Source of the DNA: Siderastrea radians
Lineage: Eukaryota; Cnidaria; Anthozoa; Scleractinia; Rhizangiidae
Direction of reading: 5' to 3'
Assembly (NCBI GenBank): GCA_964017195.1
Contig: OZ024890.1
Coordinates: forward strand, 48,140,093 to 48,204,092
Length of the DNA stretch: 64,000 nt
Shown here: positions 21,476 to 33,400 of the stretch, piece by piece
Layout: every line of letters begins with the position of its first letter
Numbering within the stretch: position 1 is the stretch's first letter
The notes under the pieces: model-generated
What the model saw: only the letters and a program-made list of their open reading frames with translations
The model's database searches: none
What the model was told of the DNA's origin: nothing
Program-made: the position numbers and the translations under genes

Positions 21476-24400
21476 CTGCAAGAATGAAAAAAAATTCCTT
21501 TTTAGGAAACTTTCACAACAAAGGAACAATATCCTGTTTGTAAACTCTGAGCATATGACACCTTGTTGCATTGATATGAGGAAGTCCAGAGTATATCTTT
21601 TCAAAAGCTGTCCGAAGGGAGGAACTGTATAGCAAGGCTTGCGTTACACCACAGTGCAATTCTTATCTTATGAGCTAATTCCACGTTTAATTGGCTCCTT
21701 ACATCTAATATATAAAAAAATATTGCTAAAACACAATAGACGAACTTAAAAGTTAAATAGCATTTTCGAAATGGTACACAAATCACACGAGTAATTTACA
21801 CAAGTAAGAAGATAAAAGAAATGTCTGTCTCACGGCCTGTTGGCCCAACAAGTCAGATAAGCATTTACAGGTTTATTTTGTGAAAAGGGTAGGTGTAAAC
21901 GTTAGCAGTATACGAAAATGTAGATGTAAATGGTGTGTTTGTTGTGTCAACTGTTATCATCAGTATACAGCTCGCAGTGCAAAGGTGCGTTACAGTGGCG
22001 GATCCAGGGAGGGTGGATTGGGTGGCTAGCCACCCCCTCTCCGGGGTCATTTAAGCAATGAAATCAAGAAGGGGAACGAAACTGTCACTGAGGCGATTTT
22101 GTCTCCAATTGTTCCGATATTATTCTGTCAGGTCAGCCATCCCCCCTTCAAAAATCCTGGATCCGCCACTGCGTCAAAAGTAACTACTTTAACTTAAATT
22201 AGAATAATTGCTAATGACAATCTGTAACTAAATATCAGAAGAATACATGCTAACGTGAAAACTATAGGGACAGTTTTAAATTAACATGATTCTGTTGTTG
22301 ATTCAAAGGAGGCTTTTCCAAGTGGTTATGGATGGCTTCATTTATCTCAAGCAGAAAACTGGTGCTAGCATAATCTAAAAAGCTTCACGAATTTTTTTCC
22401 TTAACATTTCCCTTGCAGGAATATTTTTTCCTTATGCAGGAATTTTTTTTCTGGGCTGCTCGCTGTGCATGATTTTTTTCACCCAGTTTTCCCTTGCATG
22501 AATTGGAACCCACTATGGATAGGGACTCTGAGCGGTAAAAATATTTCCGATTTCGAAAGAAAAAAAAAGTTTTATGTCCAGGTTAATATAGCATCGATTT
22601 AGGGTGCAGGGAACTGGTCTCCATTTTTTACTTGGAAACCAAGCCCACTGAGTACGTAAAAGAGGCTTAAAATAAATTAAGGGGGGGAACCCTCCGAAAA
22701 TGCCCCCCCCTTGAGTCCTAGTGAAAAATTTTAAGAGGGTCTGGATTGGGGTACCTCGATAACAATAAACACTTAAATTTTTTCCTCTATAACATCAAAC
22801 AGTTAAAGTTTAGCCTGTTTAACATCACATCACAGTAAAAAAATTCGCTGTAACACTATAAGCACAATGTTCTTCATATGCTTGTAGATTTTACTGGGAG
22901 TTTGCGATCTTTTTTTCAGAGTTTTAGGTGGTTTCAAGCTGTCAAAAAATATTTGCGATCTGATCATTACACTAGTGTTCTTGCAACAGCTGAGGCAATT
23001 ACACAAACATAATAATTTGGAGCCAAAATTCAACAATCAACTGTGCAGAAATTTATACCCAGCCGATTTCGTAGAAACTTGCTCACAGCAAACCTTGAAG
23101 TCTTAAAACTTATTGAGCTTAATTAGAAAAAATCTATCTTTGTATAATGGGAATATTCGCGTTTCCCTGAAAAGGCTGGTCTTCGAATAGCACTTGTCTC
23201 TCTTGATCGTTGAACTGCCCTAAAAATAAACGTTCGTAAATTCGAACATTCTTTGTTTAGAATACCAAAACTCACTGAAATCGGTTAACGCTTACTTGCC
23301 GAAAGTTCGATTAATAAAATGGAGCCTCCCGCCGCGCTAATAAATAGCCGCGAGCCACCTTAAAATCATTCCATGAGATTTACCACAGTAGCAACTGATG
23401 ATGTTTACTGAAAGAATCGAAACTCGAGTCTTGCTTGAGAAATAACACAATGCATTCACGAGAAGCATCCACGAAACTTACGAACCAGCATTTCAATTGC
23501 TGCAGATTCAAGAAATGGAGGTTTTTGGAAAAACCAGACACAGGAAAGTCAAACAATAACCTCTGTCAGAATTGTTATCTGATATGTTGGATGCTAATAA
23601 CGCCATAAGACAATGGAGGTACAATGTTTAAATCCAAGAATTATATTTCTAATAATAAAATTGTAAATCGTTTGTCTCACGATGTGGTCACTTGAGTTGT
23701 AGATCGCGACGTTTCGACTGCTTACTGCTAGTCTTCATCAGGCGATGAGGTCGACTGGTTGCGCGTCACCATTTGAATCACGATGGTCGGTTGTAATTAG
23801 TGCGTTTCGATCCTCACTGTTCCGGTGTGAAGTTGTTTCCTGAGAGGTCCGATTTGAAGTTGTTCCCTCGGCGGTTCGCTAACGTACCGGTTTCCGTGTT
23901 TCTTGATCGTTGGTATCCACGCTTCGGGAAGTTCAATTCCGTTGTCCCTGTTGATGTTATTAAGGTGAAGTCTTATGTGGATAGCTTCCTTGACCCTACG
24001 AGTGTACCAGTGTGAGTCTCGATCAATAAATTTTACCTCGTCCCAAAGCGGGTTGTGGCCGGTCTTATTGGCGTGCTCAGAGACGGCGGAGGTCTGGGTA
24101 CGGGCGAGTCGTATATCCCTGTCATGCTCTTTGATCCTCTCCGGCATAGATCTTCCTGTTTCGCCAATGTAGACTTTTCCGCATTCACAGGGAATCCTGC
24201 AGACCACGCCGTCTTGTTTAGCCGGATCAACGGCGTCCTTTGGTCGCACTAAATGTGACCTAAGTTTCGTGTCGGACTTAAAGACGGCGCGAATACCTTG
24301 TTGTTGTGGGCAGCGGCGATGAGGTTCTGATACTCTTTTGATATACGGCAAAACCGCAGTGGACTTAAACTCTGCCTCTGGCTCTCTCCTGGGGGCTGCT

Positions 24401-27400
24401 TTCTTGTGCTTGTGAACTTGTGTACGAAGGTCCTCTCAAGAAACAGCGAAGATCGAAACGCACTAATCACAGCCGACCATCGTGATTCAAATGGTGACGC
24501 GCAACCAGTCGACCTCATCGCCTGATGAAGACTAGCAGTAAGCAGTCGAAACGTCGCGATCTACAACTCAAGTGACCACATCGTGCGACAAACCATTTAC
24601 ACTTTTATTATTGTATTTACCACGATGAAAAATAACCACCTTTTTTACGACAATTATATTTCTATTTCAACCACAACCACGAAAGTGGAGTTAAAACGAG
24701 AGCGCAAGAAGCCGTAGCTTCTCTATGGTCAAAGGAGACTGCAACAGCCTCAGAATAACTTGGATCCTATGGACACTTATGACATCTGTGACAAAGAAAG
24801 TTGCATGCCTCGCAGATAGCCCGGCAATCAAACACCAAATCACGCCAGTACTTAAGAAATAAACGGATCCTTTAAGAAAGCATCACTTCTTTTAGTGGCT
24901 TTTAGAGATCTTGCAATCAAACTGAGCCCAAAAACCATACTAATTGCCAAACGGCTAGAACACACGATAGCCGAAAGTTTCTGAAGGGCTCTTAGAATGT
25001 CTTACCCTCCAAACATATCACAGCTTGAGCCTGATTCCCTCTCTCGGTCGATATAGTTCAACCACACAGTTTAGTTGTGTCGCTTTTAAATCATCTTAAT
25101 CAAAGGGACAAAGCTTTTAACGATTGTACTTGGGAAAGCTCTATTTTGAAGGCTAGAATAACTCCAGCGATTAGTGGGAGTGGTGTTTGGCTTGTCTTTT
25201 TACATACTATCAAGGTACTCTACTTCGGTACCTCTCAAAGGCACTTTCTTCTCCATTTCTGTAAAAGCTAACCGCCATTTTGCATGCAGCGGTCCACTGG
25301 AAAACCGCTGGCCACAGAATTGTTGCGCATGGGTAGAAACTATGCATACTGACAAGTGCCACGCAAGCTCTTGAATTTATTTTATTTTACTTTTGCACCC
25401 CTTTGAACATATAAGCCTAATTTCAAGTACTTTTTTTTTCATTACTGCCTTTTCCGTGAAGTTTTTATTGACTTAATTACTGTACTGACACTTAACAGCA
25501 TATTCTTTTATAACACTAAACAGTTAAATTTGACATGTTTTAACACTTAACATAAAAAAAAACAGCAAATAACGCTTAACAGTAAACCTCATCCAGACCT
25601 TCTTTTAATTATTGCGCAGAAATAAACACTCCCTAGCAATATACATGAGTTTCTTATTAAATTCCGGTACTCCTACTCAAGTATTGTTGATTTGATAAGT
25701 TCTATCAAGTAGTGCCCTAGCGAGAGCGAGTCTATAAGGTTGGGATGTAAATCGTTGTTAGGGTGGCTAGAATTGATATAGTCCAAAACATTAGCATCAT
25801 TTTCGGAGTGTACCAAGCAAAAAGTATTACGAACGTTTGACGGTAAAAAAAAACAAAAAACAAAACAAAACAACAACAACAACAAAAAAGAAAACCTTAA
25901 GAAGCCTGAAAGTCTGGCAACCATAAACTTTCATGATACCCTTATGAAAAGGTCAGCGAGAACAGGAGGCAGCGGGGAGCACATGGGTACACCATCGATC
26001 TGGTAAAGATGGATCTGAGCAGTAGTTCTGGATAATAGATTCCTACTTAACTTGATGTCGGGTTTCCTTCGGTTCTGTGGATGTGCACTTAGTAAACTTT
26101 GTGGCAGGAGTGGAAAGAAGTGTGTGTGTGAGGGGGGGAGGGGGGGGAGAGAGAAATTATTTCCAATCGTGGAGCGCGAGAGGAAGGGAGAGGGCGTCCT
26201 CTCCCGTCGTCTCCCATCTTCTCGCCCTCTGCACTCGTTGCTCGCACTTTCTCCCCTTTTCCCTCCCCTTTCCGCGCCTGCCATGCAGGCTGCGCACTTA
26301 GCTGAGCCATCCACATATATTGCAGGCACCCCACTTAAATAATTATAACGAACAATTTCAAATATTTTAAATCTAATAGAGCAAACTAATGTTGCATGCT
26401 AACTCCAGCAGGGAAACCTGATATATTAAGCTTAGTAGCAATCTTATCTCCTCCAGTTTTGTGTTTTATCCGTGGTGCAGAATCAACGGGTCTTTCGAGG
26501 AGTACTTGGAACGAGGGTTTCTAACTGGGTATTGGGAACGAGGACCAACACCGCCACCAACATTATCGCCAGCTCGTTCTTATTGTTGCTCTCACTAAGA
26601 CCTTCATTCATTCGAAGGAGCCCGTTAACATCTTTAAGCCTCTTCAGTTGTGACATATTCGCAAGAGTTGTGCGCCTATCGTCTATTTTGACCCCTCTGA
26701 GGATCGCGTGAAAGATAGTTTAAAAAGCTTGTTAGCTCATTTAGAAGGCAAAACACGATAAACAAATGATAACAAACTAAATTGGACCACAGACCGGTAG
26801 TGACGATATTAACTCGAATTGAACATAGCAATAACTGTGACTGAATTCTGTCGGTACTCGGTACGAGCAGAAATTCCAATTGCATGGATTCGGCGATAAT
26901 GCCAAAAAAACAACAACAGCAGCAGCAACATCAACAAAAACGACGACGACCTCAGTTTGTCATGCGGCTGCCATTTAACCCATAAGGGAATACGTAATGT
27001 ATACCATTTTTGCATCTGCGGCCCACAATCGAAGACAACAGACAATAATCATGCTAAAAAGACAGGCCGAGCCTATAAGCTTATCACATTAACGAATTAG
27101 AATCTACTTTATGAGTAATACAAAGAATGATTATCTACTTTACTTCAGATGTTGAAGGAAATAAAAACCAACTTTATGCTTACCCGCAAGTAGACCAATG
27201 ACCAAGGAATTAGCTCCAAACACCAGTGCCTTGAACATTACGCTGTCCATGTAAGGATCGATGGAGGAAGGTATACCCTCTTTGGGTATTCTATTCACTG
27301 CTCCAATTCCAAGGTTGACAAAGGTGACGGCAAGAGATGACAGCATCAGCTTGTTCTCAAACGGATCGATTATGGGTTTCTTCGTGGCAAAGAACATTCC

Positions 27401-30400
27401 ATAGAGACCTGACATCACACACGCTAACCCAATGTAGGCCCTGCTCTCGCCTCCCACAAGAATCAAACCAGATGTTAGGATTACTTTACGAAGCGTTTCG
27501 ACAAATTCCCAATACCACGAATGAGGTTTGTAGTTCTCATAAACGAACCTCAACCCCCTTAAAACCTCGGTGCTGTGATCTTTACTGTCGCTTGTCTCGT
27601 TGTTGGATTCGTTTTCAATTTTGCTGAGCGCTTTTCGTTGTCTCCAAGTAATCACCATGGCTGCAGTAGGCAGAAGAAGTATGTAGAAAACGGAACAGTA
27701 TGCAACGATAACTGATCTGTTATACTTTTCTCCTGTGCATTGAATTGTATAGTCTGCTTTTAGGAACTTTTGGCAACTTTCTTCCTTTTCGTCATAGCAA
27801 ACTTCACGGCAAGCAGGGGAAAGAACGTTTGCTGTCTTGGAGCACGTGCTAAGGTATGTCACATAGAGGAAGAAAAAAAGGTTTCTGTAAACCAACTCTT
27901 TCATTTGAGACATTTTTCTTAGCTTCTCTTCTCTGTTTAGAGTTTTCAGTCGCATTTTGCTCAGGCTGTAAACAGCAAATGCAACGACGATGGCAGCAGC
28001 ATTTATAGCGAGCGTGGCAAACAAGCTTCCGAATGCGTCGACCTTCAAATTTGGAAAGAGGCAGTTGATTGGGGCAATCTGAAGAACGTTTAGCTGCAAC
28101 ATCTCAGAATATTTCCCGATAACTGCGAGAGAGTCCGGCCATTTGATGTACGAGAATGCTTCTAGTACTCCAAATGTTACTTGGTAGAAACCGATGACAA
28201 TTTTCAATCTTCCAAGAATGACATCAACTGAGGAGCGGCCTATAATGTTTTTTCTTTTCTTTTTGATAGTCCATACAACGACTGCAATGACTATTACCAC
28301 CACTGCTGCCATTATTGAAAGCTGCCCAGCCATCCATTCCTTTGTGGGACATTCTCTGCATTTTTTCAGTTGTTTATAGTATCCGTCTCTGCAAACTTCA
28401 CACAACGGACCTTCATAACCAGGACTACACAAAGAACTTAGACCTCCAGTACAGGTTTCATTCTGTGGACATTTGTGTGGCCGTGGAAGAGGGAAAGGGT
28501 ACTCAATGAGGGTGAGATTATCCCTGGAAGAATTGGAGCGGAGTGAAGGACGAAAAGATTCATTCTTAAGATTGTTAGTAAATTGTTCATAAAGTAATCT
28601 GTGGCTTTCATTCTCCCATTTCCACCAATAACCTTCTTTGAGTGAAGCGTAGTCATCTTCACATTTAAATCCGCCGTCTTTGTCACATGGTTCGCAGCTA
28701 TCGAAAAGGTGGGTACGGTAGAATCCATTCAAGCATTTGCAGGCGCGAAATCCCGCGAAAGCGGCAGTGTCTGTACCTGTTCATAAGAGAGAACGTGGAA
28801 GAGAGGAGGTTAGCATATATTTAAACCATATTTATTTTTCAATTACAGGAAGTCGTACTGGGGTGTGAGTTAGTTTTAGAGTGTTAGTTGCGTTCTAATG
28901 CATGCAAACTTTGACGTGACTTTAAGTTTTCTTTACATTTTTTTTAACTTGCTTGGCAGGCTAAATTTTCCCTGCTTTGCTCATAAGATAAGTTCTTTGT
29001 TTTTTTCCTAAGCCGAAGACAGTCCTTCCCAGGTGGCAGATTCGAAAAGTAAACTTCCATATCGATTTTGCGATCATGAATACGCATTTTTTAAAATTTA
29101 ATTTACCTTGCGGACAAGCAATGCAATCGCTTGCGATTTTTCCAGGTGCTTTGTCGTAGGGAACAAAAGTGCCTTTAGGGCACCTTCGGCAGCTGTCACT
29201 GACAAAAGCTTCAGTGTCCGAGTAGAAGCCGCCTGAAAGAATCAATAATAAAACATTGCTTTCATCAGCGTTTCAGCTACAGTTCGGAATTAAGTCTTGA
29301 CAAAGGACATTTCAACATTATTTACACTAATGAACATAGGCAGTGTTTAGATACCCAGGGTACGAATGTTTCGAGGCTAAAATTTCGAACAATTTTACCA
29401 TTCTGAAAGTATTAGATATTTGTTTAGAACTGCCAACCGATTCAGAAAAGTATTGTGCGTACTAGAAAACTGGAATATTTCCAACACTTAGAATTATTTG
29501 TGGCTAGTCATAAACACAGAATTTGGACGTAACTTCTCATTCAAACGTGCTGGGAGTGTTAGAAGATTGTTTACAATATCCAAGCGATTCAAAAGACCAA
29601 TTTGTTTTTGCAGTTATCGAAGTTTCAGAGCTTGAGCATGGTATAAAATGGCTTGCTTTATCCCTGTATGATCCGAGCCATAACGCCACCATCAGTGACA
29701 TGTCACGGATGCTGTAAAGTTCTTATCCTGCCAGAAATATGGCCCAAAAAACCACTAAATCACTTATCAACGCCATACAAAGTTAGGAAGCCATGGGTCT
29801 TTCGAATCTCTTGGTAATTTTTAATGAGAAATTTAGCCCAAATTCCGGGTGTTTCTGCCCCCCCCCCCCCCCCGGAGGACTCTCATATAAAAGCGACAGG
29901 AGAGATCGTCGTAAATTTTGAAAAGGACCCCTAAGAGGTACCAGAATTCTGTTTTGTGGGCGTGGCTTGCATAAATTATTACCCCTAAGAGGTAGCAACT
30001 CTAAAACAATACAATACAATAATACAATACAATTAGAAGCCGTGAATACAATACAATACAATACAATGCAATGTAATGCTCTGCAATACAGTGTGAATGT
30101 AATACAATACAATACACTAACTCGCTCTTTATTATGAGACAAGAATAATCATCAATTGACTGACAATTACTTTCTGTCATGTTTTTTGGGTCAATTCCCT
30201 AAAAGGTACTGCCATTACACTGACGGTAGTAATTTCAGATTTTAGCTCCCTAAAGGATACCAAACCACGAATTTTTACCCTAAAAAGTACGACGGTCACC
30301 ACCTCCCCTGGTTTCTGACTGGCAGGTATAGCCACAAATAATCCTAATCGCAAACATCGGAATTTATTTCTAGTATGCACAAGCTCGGAAAACTCGCCAA

Positions 30401-33400
30401 CTACAAAACCAAAATGCTTTTCTGAATCACTTGGTAATTCTAAACAAATATCGAATACTTTCAGAACGTTATGATAAGCCTTTCCGTCAAAATCGTTCGA
30501 AAATTCCGGACTGCTGGGTACTTATTTAGTCTCGAAACATCCCGTACCCTACTGCCGGGTATCTAGCCACTGCCATGAAAATAAGGGTCTTTAGCCAAAA
30601 TTGTTTTTTTTTTAAAACTTGTAACGACATATGCTACAACATGAGCGCTTTCACCCGTGAGATGTAAACATGCATTTCAAACAAATTATTGCTCAGACAA
30701 TAGTTAGCTAGTCGAGGGACTGGTTATGAAACTCGGCAGAGTTCAAAGGCGATAACAAAGAAGAAACAATTTCAATTCAGTTCAACATACCACGACCGTG
30801 CACAATTTTTTGTGTTTTCGATCACTGATTGTATGGCTGAATTATTTAGTGCAACATTTCTATTGGTCTGTTGTTCGAACAAAGTTCAAAAGATTTTCAG
30901 GTTGTGCACGATCAAGGCCAAAAACGGTAGCAAAAACCTCAAACAATGAAACTCATCAGGTTTCACAACCATTGCGCTTTATGAACTATACCCAGACTGA
31001 GGAAAAATGGAAGAAATATTTTAGCTTCCATTGGCTGCAGATTTGCCCTGTACAGAACTTTCTAAGATAAGATTGAGATAAGAATCTGTCATGCACAAAC
31101 GGTGGAGACGGCAGGTATTGCTTGTCCCTTGGCTCAATGATTGTAGTAATAATAACCCAGTAACATAACACATATGTCTGCTACGGTTTTCGTGGAAATT
31201 TCTTTCATCAATTATGTGCTCGCTACATGAGAATCACGCATCCTTAAGAGAAGGCATAAAATATCGAGAAGCAGATTTTTAACGAGATAAGCCCATGAAT
31301 TCCCTTGTAGGCTACAACAACGGAAATGTTATGAAGGCTTTGAAACAGTTTTGTAATGCGGCCCATGCTCTGGCCTTCTCTTTAATTCTCCAAACGTAGT
31401 ACCCCTACCATGTAGATTGCGAATTAAGGAAGGACTCTTGTCTGGGTTCTCTCTCTATTTTGTAACCCAAATTTCATGATTTGCTTTAGTGTGAAGATGA
31501 TTAGACGTTCAAGACTTATATGAGGTAGTGTTTCATTAATTTTAGTTATTTCTAAAACACGTTGACACTTGCGATTATTGCTTCAATATGCCAAAGCATT
31601 CGTCCACGCAAGTTAATAGGGAGCTTAAGCAACCACGAAGGCGATGGGAAGGAAACGTCACTTTAAAAGTGACTTCCAAATCTTTCTAACTTATTCGCAA
31701 TTATTATTCCGATTCTTTTAATCTGTCTGCGTCACAGTTCAGGCAGAAAAACGAAAATTCAACTTCTTGTGTTCACGTTGTACATAAAACTTTGAATTCG
31801 GTCATTTCACGTTGTACACAAAATTTTGGATTTATCAGCTGAGTTGATAAAGTAGATTGGCCACCGTTAAGAGATTGAAAGCTGACGTTTCGAACGTTAA
31901 CCATTCGTCAGAGCTAAGGACTGGAAGGGCTAACGCTCGAAACGTCAGCTTTCAATCTCTTTACAGTGGCCCATCTACGTTATCAACTCAGCCGATAAAT
32001 CCAAAATTTTGTTTTTCACGTCCCCAATGACGCAGCACCACAGTTTCTTTAGAAACTAACCCCCTTGTTCATTTCACGTTGTAGTTGTGCACAGAACGGC
32101 AAAGAAATGTGGCTGCCGATGTCCGTTTCGTGAAGGCAAGGGGCTTGCACCGCGGGCGCATAATCAAAATGGTGACCAGAGCGAATAAAAGATTTAGTAA
32201 GGGATTTTACAAGGACTTAAATGATGTGAGCAATGTAGACTTTTCTGAAGAATCGACCAGCAGCAATAGGCAAAAGGGTATTTAGTCATCAGAGAATAAA
32301 AGGAAAGGTAAAAATATTGTGATTTAATTCTTAATCGTTTTGTTGATAATTGTTCGATGTCGTCTGAATGGCAAAATATAATATTTACCTCTGCTCTGAG
32401 CCTAAGCTCCATTTGCAACTGTATTCCTTCTCAGAAAGCATACCTTATTGGATGGAAAGGCTACAGTTCACTTGCAGATTTGATTTAATTGCTGTTCTAT
32501 GAGATCAGACATTGCATGCACATATGAATTTGTTCCCCACAATTCCTTCCCGATTTTTTTCGAAATTCAGCCGGTGCCGATATTCAGCGGTTTTTTAGCA
32601 GGCAATACCGCTGACCATTCGAAACGACGCATTAGAAACAAAACGGCTGCCAAGGAACTTCCGAGTAGAAGGAAATCAAACCATTTCAGGAGCATTTTTA
32701 CCCCAGTAATGGCTCCATTTTCTCAAATGTCCTACTTGCAAAAAAGCCTGATCTTCGTCTTAAAAAGGCAGTGCCTTAGCGTGTGTTTTTTCTAGAGAAA
32801 AGCAATTTGTTTTCCGAGCTTAACATCGTATCTTTTGGATGGGAAGTTGGGGAAACATGTCGCAGCAATGATTTTCTCTCCGTGCACTAAGAAAAGCATT
32901 AAGAGGATATTGTGTCTGTTTCTAGTGATATTTCGATCAAAAAAGGCAGCGGCTAGAATAATATTTCCTTCATTTTTTGTTCAATAAAGAAGTAGTTAGG
33001 CATTGTTTTATCAATTTTAAAGTTGGGGAAAGTCGCAATTGGAGCGACAACAACAAAAATTAGGGAAGTTTAAAATTTCTCCCTCATTCCCTTGATGTTC
33101 TACCGCCATAATTAATCCGTGTTTGCTTGCTTTGCGCATGCTTGCAGCCATGTTGTCCGAAATTTCTGGCTATGTTTCCTTTAACTTAGAAAATGATTTT
33201 AAATTGATTTGTGGGAGAAGAGTTTTGTTTATATTTACATTATTAAATATATTTTCGGCAATTTGTGTTTTCGAATTTCTGCTTTCTACAGTACCCAAGA
33301 GGCTGAAAATGAAAAAAAAAAAAACACAAAACACGAAGAGATGGGGAAGACTACTAAGTCCAGCACTAATTTTGATGGGGAATTATGTCACGATGGGCCC

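Larger units (their letters stand above)
23652..24651 (-). mobile_element. Penelope-like element (PLE), short copy with GIY-YIG end and inverted hammerhead repeats
   Basis: A perfect 13-bp target duplication (AATTATATTTCTA at 23639 and 24652) flanks 1000 bp. The two ends are long inverted repeats, each with a hammerhead core (CTGATGA ... GAAAC). The right end then starts the PLE reading frame again on the plus strand (MKNNHLFYD), which matches the frame start of the element at 49.7-51.4 kb. Inside, on the minus strand, is the GIY-YIG domain. The reverse transcriptase is missing. Confidence 0.85.

Noticed and set aside
26052..26342. Overlapping G-rich frames on both strands
   Set aside because: They come from a GAGGGGGGGAGGGG low-complexity tract and have no conserved motif.
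29523..29717. Plus-strand frame containing QYPSD, reminiscent of a microviridin core motif
   Set aside because: It starts at TTG, lies inside a Mutator-like element in an intron of another gene, and has no leader; the match is four residues and probably chance.
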